Shown in pieces: positions 1 through 6,988 of a stretch of 13,793 bases of DNA; within the stretch, counting starts at the first letter, position 1, and the number at the start of each line of letters is the position of its first letter. The stretch comes from Desulfobacteraceae bacterium (lineage in GTDB: Bacteria > Desulfobacterota > DSM-4660 > Desulfatiglandales > Desulfatiglandaceae). The stretch spans positions 864,530 to 878,322 of the forward strand of contig CP070700.1 of the NCBI GenBank assembly GCA_020349865.1. The letters run 5' to 3'. The notes below the pieces were generated by a model. It was not told where the DNA came from. It worked only from the letters and a program-made list of their open reading frames with translations, and did not search any database. A program made the translations under genes and the position numbers.

Positions 1-2
1 AA

Positions 3-197
3 CCCGATGGTGAGGGATGGATGGTGCCGGGTTCGCGGGTGAACCATAATGACGGCGACCCCTCTACCATAGAGATCAAGATTTACCACTTCAGTGGTGT
101 CCTAGCTGGCAGCGGCACAGTGGATTCGGTCGACCTGGATGATTCGTGTTTTATTGGGGCAGCCATGCCATGGATGCCTTGTTGGAGCGAGAGATAA
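3..197 (+). CDS. C-terminal fragment of a secreted or surface protein (5' end outside window)
   Basis: An open frame enters from the left edge and runs 64 codons to TAA at 195-197. The other two plus frames stop within the first 45 bases. The visible tail has an acidic, Ser/Gly-rich stretch and then Cys-Phe-Ile-Gly-Ala-Ala (CFIGAA). This resembles the start of the 'CFI-box' C-terminal sorting segment of many deltaproteobacterial surface proteins (typically CFIATA followed by about 40 residues). Here only about ten residues follow the box, so the segment would be truncated or degenerate. The resemblance is short and low confidence. Nothing upstream is visible to give a function. Confidence 0.4.
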   Translation, partial: PDGEGWMVPGSRVNHNDGDPSTIEIKIYHFSGVLAGSGTVDSVDLDDSCFIGAAMPWMPCWSER

Positions 198-376
198 TCC
201 ACATATCGTCTCCTCGTTCCTCAGGCCTCTATTCTATGCGGGACATATAAACCGGGTGTTGTAAAAGGCAAATAGGTTCCAATAACTTTTAGGAATTACA
301 ATTCTTTTACTTATCTTAAGGGAGTGAGATTATAGACGGGCGTATACAAAGATGAAAGCGCTGGGGGGAAAGGTTT

Positions 377-889
377 ATGTACAAAAAGTTTTATATGTTC
401 ATGTTTCTGAATCTCATTGTAGTGCTAATTCTGAAACCAATGGTATGTGCTGATGGACGCAAAAATCCCACCAGCCAAATTCGCACCTCACCCAGGGGTA
501 ATTACGTATTCGAGTGGGAACCGGTCACTTGGGATAATATCATGAATGGGGTCTGGGGGGATGTGACACACGGCATAAAAGACCCAGAGGCAAGTCCGGT
601 TTTTGATGATTACGGTTTGGTGCCCGGGGAAGAACACATAGTCATCGACTCGACTGATCCCTGGAGCTTTGATAACCTTACCAGCCTGGAGCCTGCCGTG
701 GCTGATGAATTTGGAAATGTTTCCCCTGATGAGGGTGCGGACCCCGGTATAGTTATTGGAATAAAATACCTGTTTAAACGTTTCCAGTTTGATCGTTTTC
801 GAAGATCTATTCTCTCCTTCATAAGCAATTCCAATAAGACTGCCTCAGGGACCCCTTCAGAGGTCGCGTTTTACGTTGACGTTCCCTGA
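377..889 (+). CDS. Unrecognised small secreted protein
   Basis: A 170-aa protein starting at ATG 377, behind a G-rich/AAAGG ribosome-binding stretch (about 363-373). Residues 1-25 look like a signal peptide: two lysines, then a hydrophobic core rich in Phe, Leu, Ile and Val, ending near Val-Cys-Ala-Asp. Export is therefore likely. If the Cys at about residue 24 were a lipobox cysteine its context (Pro-Met-Val-Cys) would be poor, so signal peptidase I cleavage after Ala is more likely. The mature part is acidic in the middle, with several Asp-Pro/Glu-Pro and Trp residues, and basic near residues 130-145. I recognise no domain. It stands between a gene tail and a long empty stretch, with no obvious operon partner. 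Confidence 0.6.
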   Translation: MYKKFYMFMFLNLIVVLILKPMVCADGRKNPTSQIRTSPRGNYVFEWEPVTWDNIMNGVWGDVTHGIKDPEASPVFDDYGLVPGEEHIVIDSTDPWSFDNLTSLEPAVADEFGNVSPDEGADPGIVIGIKYLFKRFQFDRFRRSILSFISNSNKTASGTPSEVAFYVDVP

Positions 890-1408
890 TGGTAGGTTCT
901 CTCACACCGGCGATTAGCCATAATCCACTTAATTTAAAGCTCTTTTTGGGGTGCAAAAAAGGTATTACATTTTCTAAAGCTATTGGAAAAGTGGCCGATA
1001 TAGAACTTATGGGCTTGTTCAGAAATCCCCGAAAGGTAACTACGTAAAAAATAACAAAATGTGATAATTTTTGAACGCATTGCACTCATATTTTGTTCTG
1101 CCTTGCTTCTGTGAACAAAAATTGCCGGGAAATGGGCGATTTTGCAATTTCCACTGACCGTTGTTTCCGCGAGGAGTGTGATACGCTTTAGAAAAAACAC
1201 AGCAAGAAACTCATCAAGCACTTGATTTATTGGGATAAAACATAATTAGAAGTTAAATTAGAATACCCGTTTTCTCTTATGGTATAAATATTGCTTTCAA
1301 TTTGAGTCTAATGAAGCTAATTAAAGCAGCATCCACACGAAGGGTGAAATAGTTCTCGTTCGGTGATTATTAGATAAAGGGTAATGCGAAATGGAAAAGG
1401 AGCGTGTC
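890..1408. other. Gene-poor intergenic stretch, about 520 bp
   Basis: No frame here has both a plausible start and a recognisable product. The longest minus-strand frames (819-1085, 934-1221) are low-complexity and lack a good ribosome-binding site. Visible structures are an imperfect hairpin with arms TTTTGTTC (1091-1098) and GAACAAAA (1113-1120), and a short palindrome ATCAAG-CA-CTTGAT (1213-1226). TATAAA at 1283-1288 could be a -10 element for the downstream operon, but no convincing -35 stands at the right distance. The stretch is AT-rich compared with the flanking genes and may hold decayed sequence. Confidence 0.5.
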
Positions 1409-2872
1409 ATGTCATTTACAGATTTTCTGAATATTGTGCCCGGATATCCTGTATTGTCCGTTTTGATATGGTTTGTGGTTGCCATTGTCATGCTGTATCT
1501 TGCTCGATATCCTGCGCACCGGGCCATAAAATCCTTAAGCCGCGTTATCCATAATGGCATGCGGCTTGCCTCAAGATCGGTATTGCTCGCCGAAGAAAGG
1601 CTGGTGCAGCGCAATAAAGAAGTTCTTCTTGCTGCTGGAAGGGAATCGGTAGAGCGACTGATTGAGCGGGAGTTTCAAAGGGTGGATGCAGTTGTAAAAC
1701 GCGATCTGAGCGGTTATCCAGCGTTTCAGCACAAGTTGGCAGAGCAGATTGCCCGTATTGATGAAGACTACAGAGAGAGCGCTGAGTTACCACCGCCCCC
1801 GCCGACCTGGGTAAATGCAGTAAAGGCCTTTACCAAAATTCCTTTTAATGCTGATCCTACGGTGGCAAATATATTCAAAGAGATCCATAAGACGATTACA
1901 AAGCAGTATAAAAACACCATGGATGAGTACCGAAAGAGTATGGGTGCTCGCCATGCTCTATTGAAGCAGATGATGCCCTATTGGCGTAAGCTGACGCAGA
2001 CCCTGAACCAGGTAGGCAAAAAGATCACGGGGCTTCAGGAACGTGCCACAGTTATCGATCACAGGATGGAGGATTATGAAGATATTAGAGCCAAGACGGA
2101 CAAGGCCGAGCGGATGTTGGCATCTTCCAGTATGACCCAGTTTTTTATCTCCGCCCTGGTACTACTTATCGCCTTCGGAGGTGCGGTCATAAACTTCAAT
2201 TTGATCGCATTGCCTATGTCGGAAATGGTCGGAGGTGGAAGTTATATTGGTCAATTCAAGACCTCTAATGTGGCTGCACTGGTAATCATTCTGGTTGAGG
2301 TTGCAATGGGCATATACCTTATGGAATCGCTGCGAATCACGAAGTTGTTTCCCGTTATCGGCTCAATGGATGACAAGATGCGCAGGAGAATGATCTGGGT
2401 CACGTTTACTATCCTGTTTATTCTGGCCTGTGTTGAGTCGGCACTGGCCTTTATGCGTGACCGGATTGCGGCCGACATGCAGGCCTTGAGACAATCCCTT
2501 GCTGCTGTAGAAGGGGAAATTAAGCCGGTTAATAGCTGGATACCGACTTTAGGGCAAATGGTGATGGGATTTATTCTCCCCTTTGCTTTGACATTCGTTG
2601 CTATCCCATTGGAATCTTTCGTAAACTCATCACGAACGGTGATGGGATATGTATTTGTTGGACTCCTGCGCGGGACCGCCCTGTTACTCCGTTTAATCGG
2701 CAATATCGCCTACTATATTGGTGAATTGATGGTAAACTTATACGATGTACTTATTTTTCCTCCACTATGGATTGAGAAATTGGTTCACAGCAGAGCACAG
2801 GAGGTGGATAAAGAGCCCGAACACGAAAGCAGACAAGAGGTCGAAGTAATTCCACAAAAGGAGATACCATGA
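1409..2872 (+). CDS. Polytopic membrane protein with large coiled-coil loop, partner of vWA lipoprotein
   Basis: A 487-aa protein. An upstream in-frame ATG exists at 1391, but AAAAGGAG (1395-1402) lies 6 bp before ATG 1409, so 1409 is the likelier start. Predicted membrane segments: about 15-32, 245-267, 286-305, 328-348, 380-401 and 411-431. Between the first and second is a roughly 200-residue hydrophilic, heptad-like, strongly charged region (about 55-240) with a five-proline break at 128-132. The tail after 455 is acidic and polar. The topology (one N-terminal anchor, long helical loop, membrane bundle) loosely recalls energised or scaffold membrane proteins, but I see no MotA/TolQ/ExbB signature and assign no family. 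The stop overlaps the next gene's start (ATGA), so the two are probably translationally coupled and interact. It is the first gene of the 1409-4992 run. Confidence 0.85.
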   Translation: MSFTDFLNIVPGYPVLSVLIWFVVAIVMLYLARYPAHRAIKSLSRVIHNGMRLASRSVLLAEERLVQRNKEVLLAAGRESVERLIEREFQRVDAVVKRDLSGYPAFQHKLAEQIARIDEDYRESAELPPPPPTWVNAVKAFTKIPFNADPTVANIFKEIHKTITKQYKNTMDEYRKSMGARHALLKQMMPYWRKLTQTLNQVGKKITGLQERATVIDHRMEDYEDIRAKTDKAERMLASSSMTQFFISALVLLIAFGGAVINFNLIALPMSEMVGGGSYIGQFKTSNVAALVIILVEVAMGIYLMESLRITKLFPVIGSMDDKMRRRMIWVTFTILFILACVESALAFMRDRIAADMQALRQSLAAVEGEIKPVNSWIPTLGQMVMGFILPFALTFVAIPLESFVNSSRTVMGYVFVGLLRGTALLLRLIGNIAYYIGELMVNLYDVLIFPPLWIEKLVHSRAQEVDKEPEHESRQEVEVIPQKEIP

Positions 2873-3522
2873 AGAGAATTGTTATTGTGATAACTCTTTT
2901 TTTAATCGGGGCAGTATTAACGGGTTGTCCGGATACAGTCAGTCATTCGCGCGGAGTATACATGCTTTTGGATACTTCGGGCACTTACAAGAATGAGCTG
3001 AACAAGGCAAGTGCCATAGTTCACTATCTTCTGGGTACTCTGGAGCCAGGTGACTCGCTTGCCGTGGCCAGGATTGACACAGCAAGTTTTAGCGAAAAAG
3101 ATATTATTAAGAAAGTGACTTTTGACAGGCGCCCTTCCATGGCCAATGGGCAGAAACGAATCTTCAGGGATAAGATGGATGCGTTTATTTCCTCTGCCAA
3201 GGGCAGTCCGTATACTGATATCACCGGTGGGATCCTCCAGGCAGTGGAGTATTTGAACGAAACCGGCGCCGGTAAAAAATATATAATGATTTTTTCCGAT
3301 CTGAAGGAAGACCTTGCCAAAGGCTATGTTCGCAATTTTCCTATTCAGATGAGAGATTTCAATGTGGTCGCACTGAATGTGACCAAACTGCGCAGCGACA
3401 ATGTTGATCCACGCGAATATATGAAACGGCTTGACTATTGGAAAGAACGAACTGAAGCGGGTGGCGGAAATTGGCGGGTAGTCAATGATCTGGAACGGCT
3501 TGACAACATACTGGCAGACTAA
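2869..3522 (+). CDS. von Willebrand factor A (MIDAS) lipoprotein
   Basis: A 217-aa protein with a lipoprotein signal: basic N-terminus, hydrophobic core at 4-16 and lipobox Leu-Thr-Gly-Cys at 17-20, so Cys20 is the lipidation site. The rest is one vWA-type domain. The metal-ion-dependent adhesion site looks complete: D35-T-S37-G-T39 (DxSxT form), T116 in Tyr-Thr-Asp, and D144 in Phe-Ser-Asp, each after the expected hydrophobic beta strand. vWA/MIDAS domains bind a divalent metal and usually mediate protein-protein contacts. The start overlaps the stop of the preceding membrane protein by 4 bp, pointing to a fixed-ratio complex at the membrane. Forty bases separate it from the M23 peptidase gene. 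The domain call is firm; the biological role is not known to me. Confidence 0.92.
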   Translation: MKRIVIVITLFLIGAVLTGCPDTVSHSRGVYMLLDTSGTYKNELNKASAIVHYLLGTLEPGDSLAVARIDTASFSEKDIIKKVTFDRRPSMANGQKRIFRDKMDAFISSAKGSPYTDITGGILQAVEYLNETGAGKKYIMIFSDLKEDLAKGYVRNFPIQMRDFNVVALNVTKLRSDNVDPREYMKRLDYWKERTEAGGGNWRVVNDLERLDNILAD

Positions 3523-3562
3523 CAGTGTGCTTGAACTAACCTGAAAAAAAGAGAGAAATCCC

Positions 3563-4540
3563 ATGATAAGAAAAAAATATCACACTATCCTCGTCATGCC
3601 TTCAACGCCTGGAAAAAGAATTATCGAATTTTCCTTCCCTTCCTTTTGCTGGGGAATCTTTTATGTGGCCTTGGGGGCAATAGTATTCTGGGCAGGAGTG
3701 GGAACCTGGAGCGTTTATAACCATCGTCAGATTACTCAACGGTCTAAATGGTTAGAAACGGAAAACCAACTGGCCAAAAACCAGTTGGAGACTGAAAAAC
3801 AAAGAGTTAAGTATCTAAACCAGCAACTGAGTGAGGTCAGGGAAAAATCTGTCTTTATTCAAAATTTCTTAGGCCTGAAGCCTCAAGGCAAAGCTAAAGG
3901 AAATATTGGCCAGGGTGGTTTAGAGATCTCGCCGCAGTCTTTTTCTCCCCATTCCAATCTTACCTCCGAGGCAAATCCAAAACCCTTGGCACTGATGGGG
4001 TCAACTCAACCCGCATATTTTTCTCGCACAGATATTGCCCAACTCGATAGCAATCTAGTTCAGATAATCAACACATTGCAAGACAGACAGGAAAAAATGG
4101 AATGTACCCCTTCCATATCTCCTGTAGACCCCCAGAAATCATGGATTTCATCCGCCTATGGCATGAGGATTAGCCCCTTTACCGGCAAAAAGCAGTTTCA
4201 TCCCGGGACAGATATCTCGGGGTGGAAAGGCACTCCAATTATGGCCCCAGCGAAGGGCAAGGTCATTTTGGTGAGGAAATGGGGCTCCATGGGATTGATG
4301 GCGAAAATAAGGCATGATTCAACTTACACGACCGTATACGGCCATCTACTTAAAGCAGCAGTAAAAAAGGGCCAACATGTTAAGCGGGGAGACACAATCG
4401 GGTACATGGGAAATTCAGGGAGAAGTACCGGTTATCACCTTCATTATGAAGTACACAAAAATGGGAAGCGCGTAAATCCCTTTTTCCATATGGTAGACCG
4501 GGAAAAGAATAGTATTCTAATAGCCTCTCGGGAAGAATAA
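3563..4540 (+). CDS. Membrane-anchored M23 family (LytM-type) metallopeptidase
   Basis: A 325-aa protein. Order: cytoplasmic basic N-terminus, one transmembrane helix (about 30-50), periplasmic coiled coil (about 55-95), a Ser/Pro-rich linker, then a C-terminal M23 domain (about 190-312). The zinc and catalytic residues of active M23 enzymes are present: H213 and D217 (HxxxD), H261 in Tyr-Gly-His, and H292/H294 (HxH). It should therefore be an active peptidoglycan endopeptidase cutting peptide cross-links, not a degenerate LytM regulator. The Arg-Ile-Ser-Pro-Phe-Thr-Gly and His-Pro-Gly-Thr-Asp motifs are typical. A bactofilin gene follows after 32 bp. M23-bactofilin pairs are a known cell-shape arrangement (for example Csd1-CcmA in Helicobacter and LmdC-BacA in stalked alphaproteobacteria). 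Confidence 0.95.
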   Translation: MIRKKYHTILVMPSTPGKRIIEFSFPSFCWGIFYVALGAIVFWAGVGTWSVYNHRQITQRSKWLETENQLAKNQLETEKQRVKYLNQQLSEVREKSVFIQNFLGLKPQGKAKGNIGQGGLEISPQSFSPHSNLTSEANPKPLALMGSTQPAYFSRTDIAQLDSNLVQIINTLQDRQEKMECTPSISPVDPQKSWISSAYGMRISPFTGKKQFHPGTDISGWKGTPIMAPAKGKVILVRKWGSMGLMAKIRHDSTYTTVYGHLLKAAVKKGQHVKRGDTIGYMGNSGRSTGYHLHYEVHKNGKRVNPFFHMVDREKNSILIASREE

Positions 4541-4572
4541 ACGGGCTGTAACTATAACATTCGGAGGTACAA

Positions 4573-4992
4573 ATGATAATTGGGAAGGAAAAGGCAGAAA
4601 GAATAGATACCATCATCGGCGATCAAGTCTATTTTGAAGGAACAATATCGGCAAAGCAAGGTCTACGCATTGACGGAAGTGTAAAAGGCAAAGTTCACTG
4701 TGAAGGGACATTGGTGATTGGAAGTAAAGGAAAGGTAGCAGCTGAAACTGTTGCTGATAATGTGCTGATTGCCGGGGAGTTCAGTGGAAATATTACTGCA
4801 AAAAACCGTTTGGAGATCACTGAAAAGGGAAAAGTGTATGGGGATATAACGACAGCAAATCTGGTGATGGCCCCGGGTGTTATATTTAATGGGAAATGCA
4901 ATATGTCTTCCGAACAGGTTCTCCTGAAGCCGGCAGACTCCCTTTCCCTTCCCGCACCCCTTAGACATTCTCTCTCCCATGGAACTTCTTAA
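4573..4992 (+). CDS. Bactofilin (polymer-forming cytoskeletal protein)
   Basis: A 139-aa protein with GGAGG at 4563-4567, 5 bp before ATG. Residues about 12-112 form the bactofilin (DUF583) beta-helix: short repeats with regularly spaced Gly and Val/Ile, such as Ile-Asp-Gly-Ser-Val-Lys-Gly, Val-Ile-Gly and Val-Tyr-Gly-Asp-Ile. Tails are short: about 11 residues at the N-terminus, and a Pro/Leu/Ser-rich C-terminal tail of about 27. Bactofilins polymerise without nucleotide into membrane-associated filaments and recruit cell-wall enzymes. As the last gene of the operon it probably localises the M23 enzyme encoded just before it, and perhaps the vWA/polytopic pair. No transmembrane segment is present. 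Confidence 0.95.
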   Translation: MIIGKEKAERIDTIIGDQVYFEGTISAKQGLRIDGSVKGKVHCEGTLVIGSKGKVAAETVADNVLIAGEFSGNITAKNRLEITEKGKVYGDITTANLVMAPGVIFNGKCNMSSEQVLLKPADSLSLPAPLRHSLSHGTS

Positions 4993-5070
4993 TAGAGGAC
5001 ATTTGTATTGGAATACAAAGCTTATAGTAACAGTTTAGCACTTTAAAAATAGTGAAAAAAGGGCTGTGTA

Positions 5071-5107
5071 AGCAGGGAGACTTTATGTAGACTTCCTGCT
5101 TTTTTTG
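5071..5107 (+). terminator. Rho-independent terminator after the bactofilin operon
   Basis: The stem is AGCAGGGAG (5071-5079) against CTTCCTGCT (5092-5100), nine pairs including one G-T wobble, with a 12-nt loop. A run of Ts continues from the stem to 5106. It lies about 80 bp after the bactofilin stop and is correctly oriented for the plus strand. Confidence 0.75.
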
Positions 5108-5137
5108 TGCTTCTATTTATATCCATGTCTCTCTATA

Positions 5138-5165
5138 TTTATGGGAGCAAGTTTATGGGAGCAAG
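5138..5165 (+). repeat. Exact tandem duplication of 14 bp
   Basis: The unit TTTATGGGAGCAAG occurs twice back to back (5138-5151 and 5152-5165) with no mismatch. It lies between the terminator and the epimerase gene. It is non-coding and most likely a recent slippage event. Confidence 0.9.
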
Positions 5166-5221
5166 GCGAAGATCCAATGCTTGTATTAGACGAAACATTA
5201 TACGGTACCTTAGTTGTAATA

Positions 5222-5250
5222 CCCTGAAGCCCAGATAAGGGGCTACAGGG
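5222..5250 (+). promoter_or_regulatory. Leader hairpin upstream of the epimerase gene
   Basis: CCCTG (5222-5226) pairs with CAGGG (5246-5250), and AGCCC (5228-5232) with GGGCT (5240-5244), separated only by an A/A mismatch. The apical loop is 7 nt. No T-tract follows, so it is not a standard terminator. It lies about 60 bp before the epimerase start and could be a 5'-UTR structure or a protein-binding palindrome. Function is unknown. Confidence 0.35.
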
Positions 5251-5308
5251 AAGTTCATTTAAACCGGGACTTTTCAAAGCTTACTTTGTGAAAGGGGATA
5301 ACAATTCC

Positions 5309-6358
5309 ATGAGAATTCTTGTAACGGGGACTGCTGGTTTTATTGGCTCATTTACTGCATCAAGACTCGCCCGGGGAGGCGATGAAATTCTTGGGGTGGA
5401 CAATATCAACGACTATTATGACATTAACATAAAATATGGTCGTTTGGCAAAGGATGGAATCAACCGTTCTAAAGCAGAAAGTGGTGAGTATGTTCAAAGC
5501 ACAAACCTCCCAAAATATCGTTTTAAAAGGTTGGATTTGCAAGATCGGGGGGCCCTTGAGCAGCTATTCTTGGAAGAGAGTTTTGACTCTGTATGTCACC
5601 TGGCAGCGCAGGCCGGGGTCAGGTATTCACTCACCCATCCCCATGCATATATTGACTCCAATATCGTAGGGTTTCTCAATCTTTTGGAATGCTGCAGGCA
5701 TCATCGTGTAAAACACCTGGTCTACGCATCCTCCAGCTCGGTTTATGGGCTCAATGAAAAGTATCCCTTTTCAACAGGTGATAATGTTGATCACCCCATC
5801 TCTCTTTATGCGGCCACAAAGAAGTCAAATGAATTGATGGCCCACACGTATAGCCACCTCTATGCCATACCAACGACCGGGCTCCGGTTCTTTACGGTAT
5901 ATGGCCCCTGGGGAAGGCCGGATATGGCATTGTTTATATTTACCAAGGCGATTCTCGACGATAGACCCATTGATATATTTAATCACGGGAAGATGAAAAG
6001 AGACTTTACCTATATCGACGATATTGTAACCGGAGTCATTACAGTGCTCGGCAAACCACCACAAGGGGATCCCGGCTGGAGCGCGAAAAAACCCGATCCA
6101 TCGAGATCCTGTGCACCATATCGGCTTTATAATATTGGAAACAACTCCCCGGTTGATCTGATGGAATTTATTGATGCCATTGAAAAAGCACTTGGCAGGA
6201 ATGCGAAAAAAAACTTCTTACCCATGCAGCCGGGGGATGTGCCCGCCACCTGGGCAGATGTGAACGATTTAGTGGAAGATTTCGGATACGCACCCAGCAT
6301 TACGATTGAGGAAGGTGTGAGCAGATTTGTCAAATGGTACAAGGATTTTTTTAGATAA
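5309..6358 (+). CDS. NAD-dependent epimerase, probably UDP-glucuronate 4-epimerase
   Basis: The likely product is 349 aa from ATG 5309. A GTG start at 5288 would add seven residues before the Met-Arg-Ile-Leu-Val-Thr-Gly start that is standard for the family; GAAAGGGGA (about 5290-5298) can serve ATG 5309. Extended SDR fold: NAD-binding TGxxGFIG (residues 6-13), Ser-Ser-Ser-Ser-Val-Tyr-Gly (141-147) and catalytic Y167xxxK171. Thr-Val-Tyr-Gly-Pro-Trp-Gly-Arg-Pro-Asp-Met-Ala (196-207) and Val-Asp-Asn-Ile-Asn-Asp-Tyr-Tyr (30-37) are typical of UDP-glucuronate 4-epimerases, which make UDP-galacturonate for capsule or LPS. Length is usual. About 20 residues (49-68) form a hydrophilic insert seen in some family members. 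No other polysaccharide gene is adjacent. Exact sugar specificity is inferred. Confidence 0.92.
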   Translation: MRILVTGTAGFIGSFTASRLARGGDEILGVDNINDYYDINIKYGRLAKDGINRSKAESGEYVQSTNLPKYRFKRLDLQDRGALEQLFLEESFDSVCHLAAQAGVRYSLTHPHAYIDSNIVGFLNLLECCRHHRVKHLVYASSSSVYGLNEKYPFSTGDNVDHPISLYAATKKSNELMAHTYSHLYAIPTTGLRFFTVYGPWGRPDMALFIFTKAILDDRPIDIFNHGKMKRDFTYIDDIVTGVITVLGKPPQGDPGWSAKKPDPSRSCAPYRLYNIGNNSPVDLMEFIDAIEKALGRNAKKNFLPMQPGDVPATWADVNDLVEDFGYAPSITIEEGVSRFVKWYKDFFR

Positions 6359-6402
6359 GCATCGCCTGAGCCTCTGCCCTGACATCATTTCCAAAAGATT
6401 CC

Positions 6403-6417
6403 GGTTATTCAATAACC
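6403..6417. repeat. Perfect 15-bp palindrome between convergent genes
   Basis: GGTTATT (6403-6409) and AATAACC (6411-6417) flank a single C. It lies between the ends of the plus-strand epimerase and the minus-strand Cys-rich gene. There is no T-tract on either side, so terminator function is doubtful. A second weak pair, CTGCCCT (6374-6380) with AGGGCAG (6445-6451), encloses it. Confidence 0.4.
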
Positions 6418-6542
6418 ACCCTTAAAGAGAGCGTGTCAGAATTGAGGGCAGGTACAATTCTGGATCTTGGTACTGGTCCTGGGTATCCCCCATCGAGATA
6501 GTCAAAAGGTCTCTACCTATAAATATAGAAAAAACGGGACAG

Positions 6543-6779
6543 TCAAATGGTGCTATCTCCAGTAGTTTGGTTGGCCAGACCTTTTGCCTTTTTTTCAAGC
6601 CGGTATCTTTTTTCGCTTTTTCGACACATCTCCCAGATAACGCACTGTTGTCTGAATTTGCAATAGGTGCATGGGTCAGTGCACGCCTCGCAGTTTTCAA
6701 GGCATTCCTGGCAGTAACCGATCTCCATCTTCAAGCAGGTGATGTGGGCTTCGCGTTCCGGATGATACCTGCATTGCAT
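6543..6779 (-). CDS. Small Cys-rich B-box-like zinc-binding protein
   Basis: A 78-aa protein with ten cysteines. The N-terminal pattern is C3-x2-H6 ... C15 ... C23-x2-C26, followed by C30, C33, C37, C40, C46 and C52. The opening Cys-Arg-Tyr-His-Pro-Glu-Arg-Glu-Ala resembles the B-box-type zinc finger of short bacterial proteins, and the Cys-Val-Ile-Trp-Glu-Met segment recalls uncharacterised small proteins of Desulfobacterota (from memory, not searched). The C-terminal quarter is basic and probably flexible. There is no signal peptide or membrane helix, so it is cytoplasmic. It could bind zinc or an Fe-S cluster; function unknown. It lies about 210 bp downstream of the anti-sigma gene on the same strand, and the G-rich stretch before its ATG is about 12 bp away, so translation initiation may be weak. 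Confidence 0.72.
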   Translation of the reverse strand: MQCRYHPEREAHITCLKMEIGYCQECLENCEACTDPCTYCKFRQQCVIWEMCRKSEKRYRLEKKAKGLANQTTGDSTI

Positions 6780-6826
6780 AACCAGGTGAAACCCCTATAA
6801 CTTGAGTAAAATTATTATTAATTTAT

Positions 6827-6841
6827 CTTAATAAAATTAAG
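6827..6841. repeat. Short AT-rich inverted repeat
   Basis: CTTAAT (6827-6832) and ATTAAG (6836-6841) flank AAA. It overlaps a second AT-rich pair, TTTAT-N4-ATAAA (about 6822-6835). It lies upstream of the Cys-rich gene on the minus strand, where a promoter or operator would be expected. AT-rich sequence produces such pairs easily. Confidence 0.25.
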
Positions 6842-6988
6842 TAAGCCTATTACAGAGCCCATGGCGTAAGGCTCAGGACAAGGTTCTTATATCAAAGGAT
6901 AATTTCTTATGCCCGGAGCCTTTCTCTGACTCATAGAAAATGCTGTTTATGAAGAAACAAGAACAAAGCAAAAGTTACATAGAGTATT

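Noticed and set aside
484..1065. Similarity between the Ser-Pro-Arg-Gly-Asn-Tyr-Val coding stretch near 488 and a Ser-Pro-Lys-Gly-Asn-Tyr-Val frame near 1023, suggesting a second, broken gene copy
   Set aside because: The match covers only about 20 bases, the flanks do not align, and the frame at 1023 stops soon on both sides.
934..1221. Minus-strand open frame of 95 codons in the gene-poor stretch
   Set aside because: No ribosome-binding site, no recognisable domain, an overlapping competing frame, and AT-rich low-complexity composition; more likely chance or decayed sequence.
1409..3522. Zorya-like or MotA/ExbB-type defence or motor pair
   Set aside because: The membrane protein shows no MotA/TolQ signature, and the partner is a vWA lipoprotein, not an OmpA-like peptidoglycan binder; no nuclease or helicase gene is adjacent.
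2917..3564. 215-codon minus-strand frame antisense to the vWA lipoprotein
   Set aside because: It is the complement of a gene with lipobox and complete MIDAS motifs; the antisense product has no recognisable features.
5288..5308. GTG start for the epimerase
   Set aside because: The family begins at Met-Arg-Ile-Leu-Val-Thr-Gly, and the best ribosome-binding sequence lies after the GTG.
6422..6700. 92-codon minus-strand frame overlapping the Cys-rich gene
   Set aside because: It overlaps most of the ten-cysteine protein in another frame and shows no conserved-looking features.
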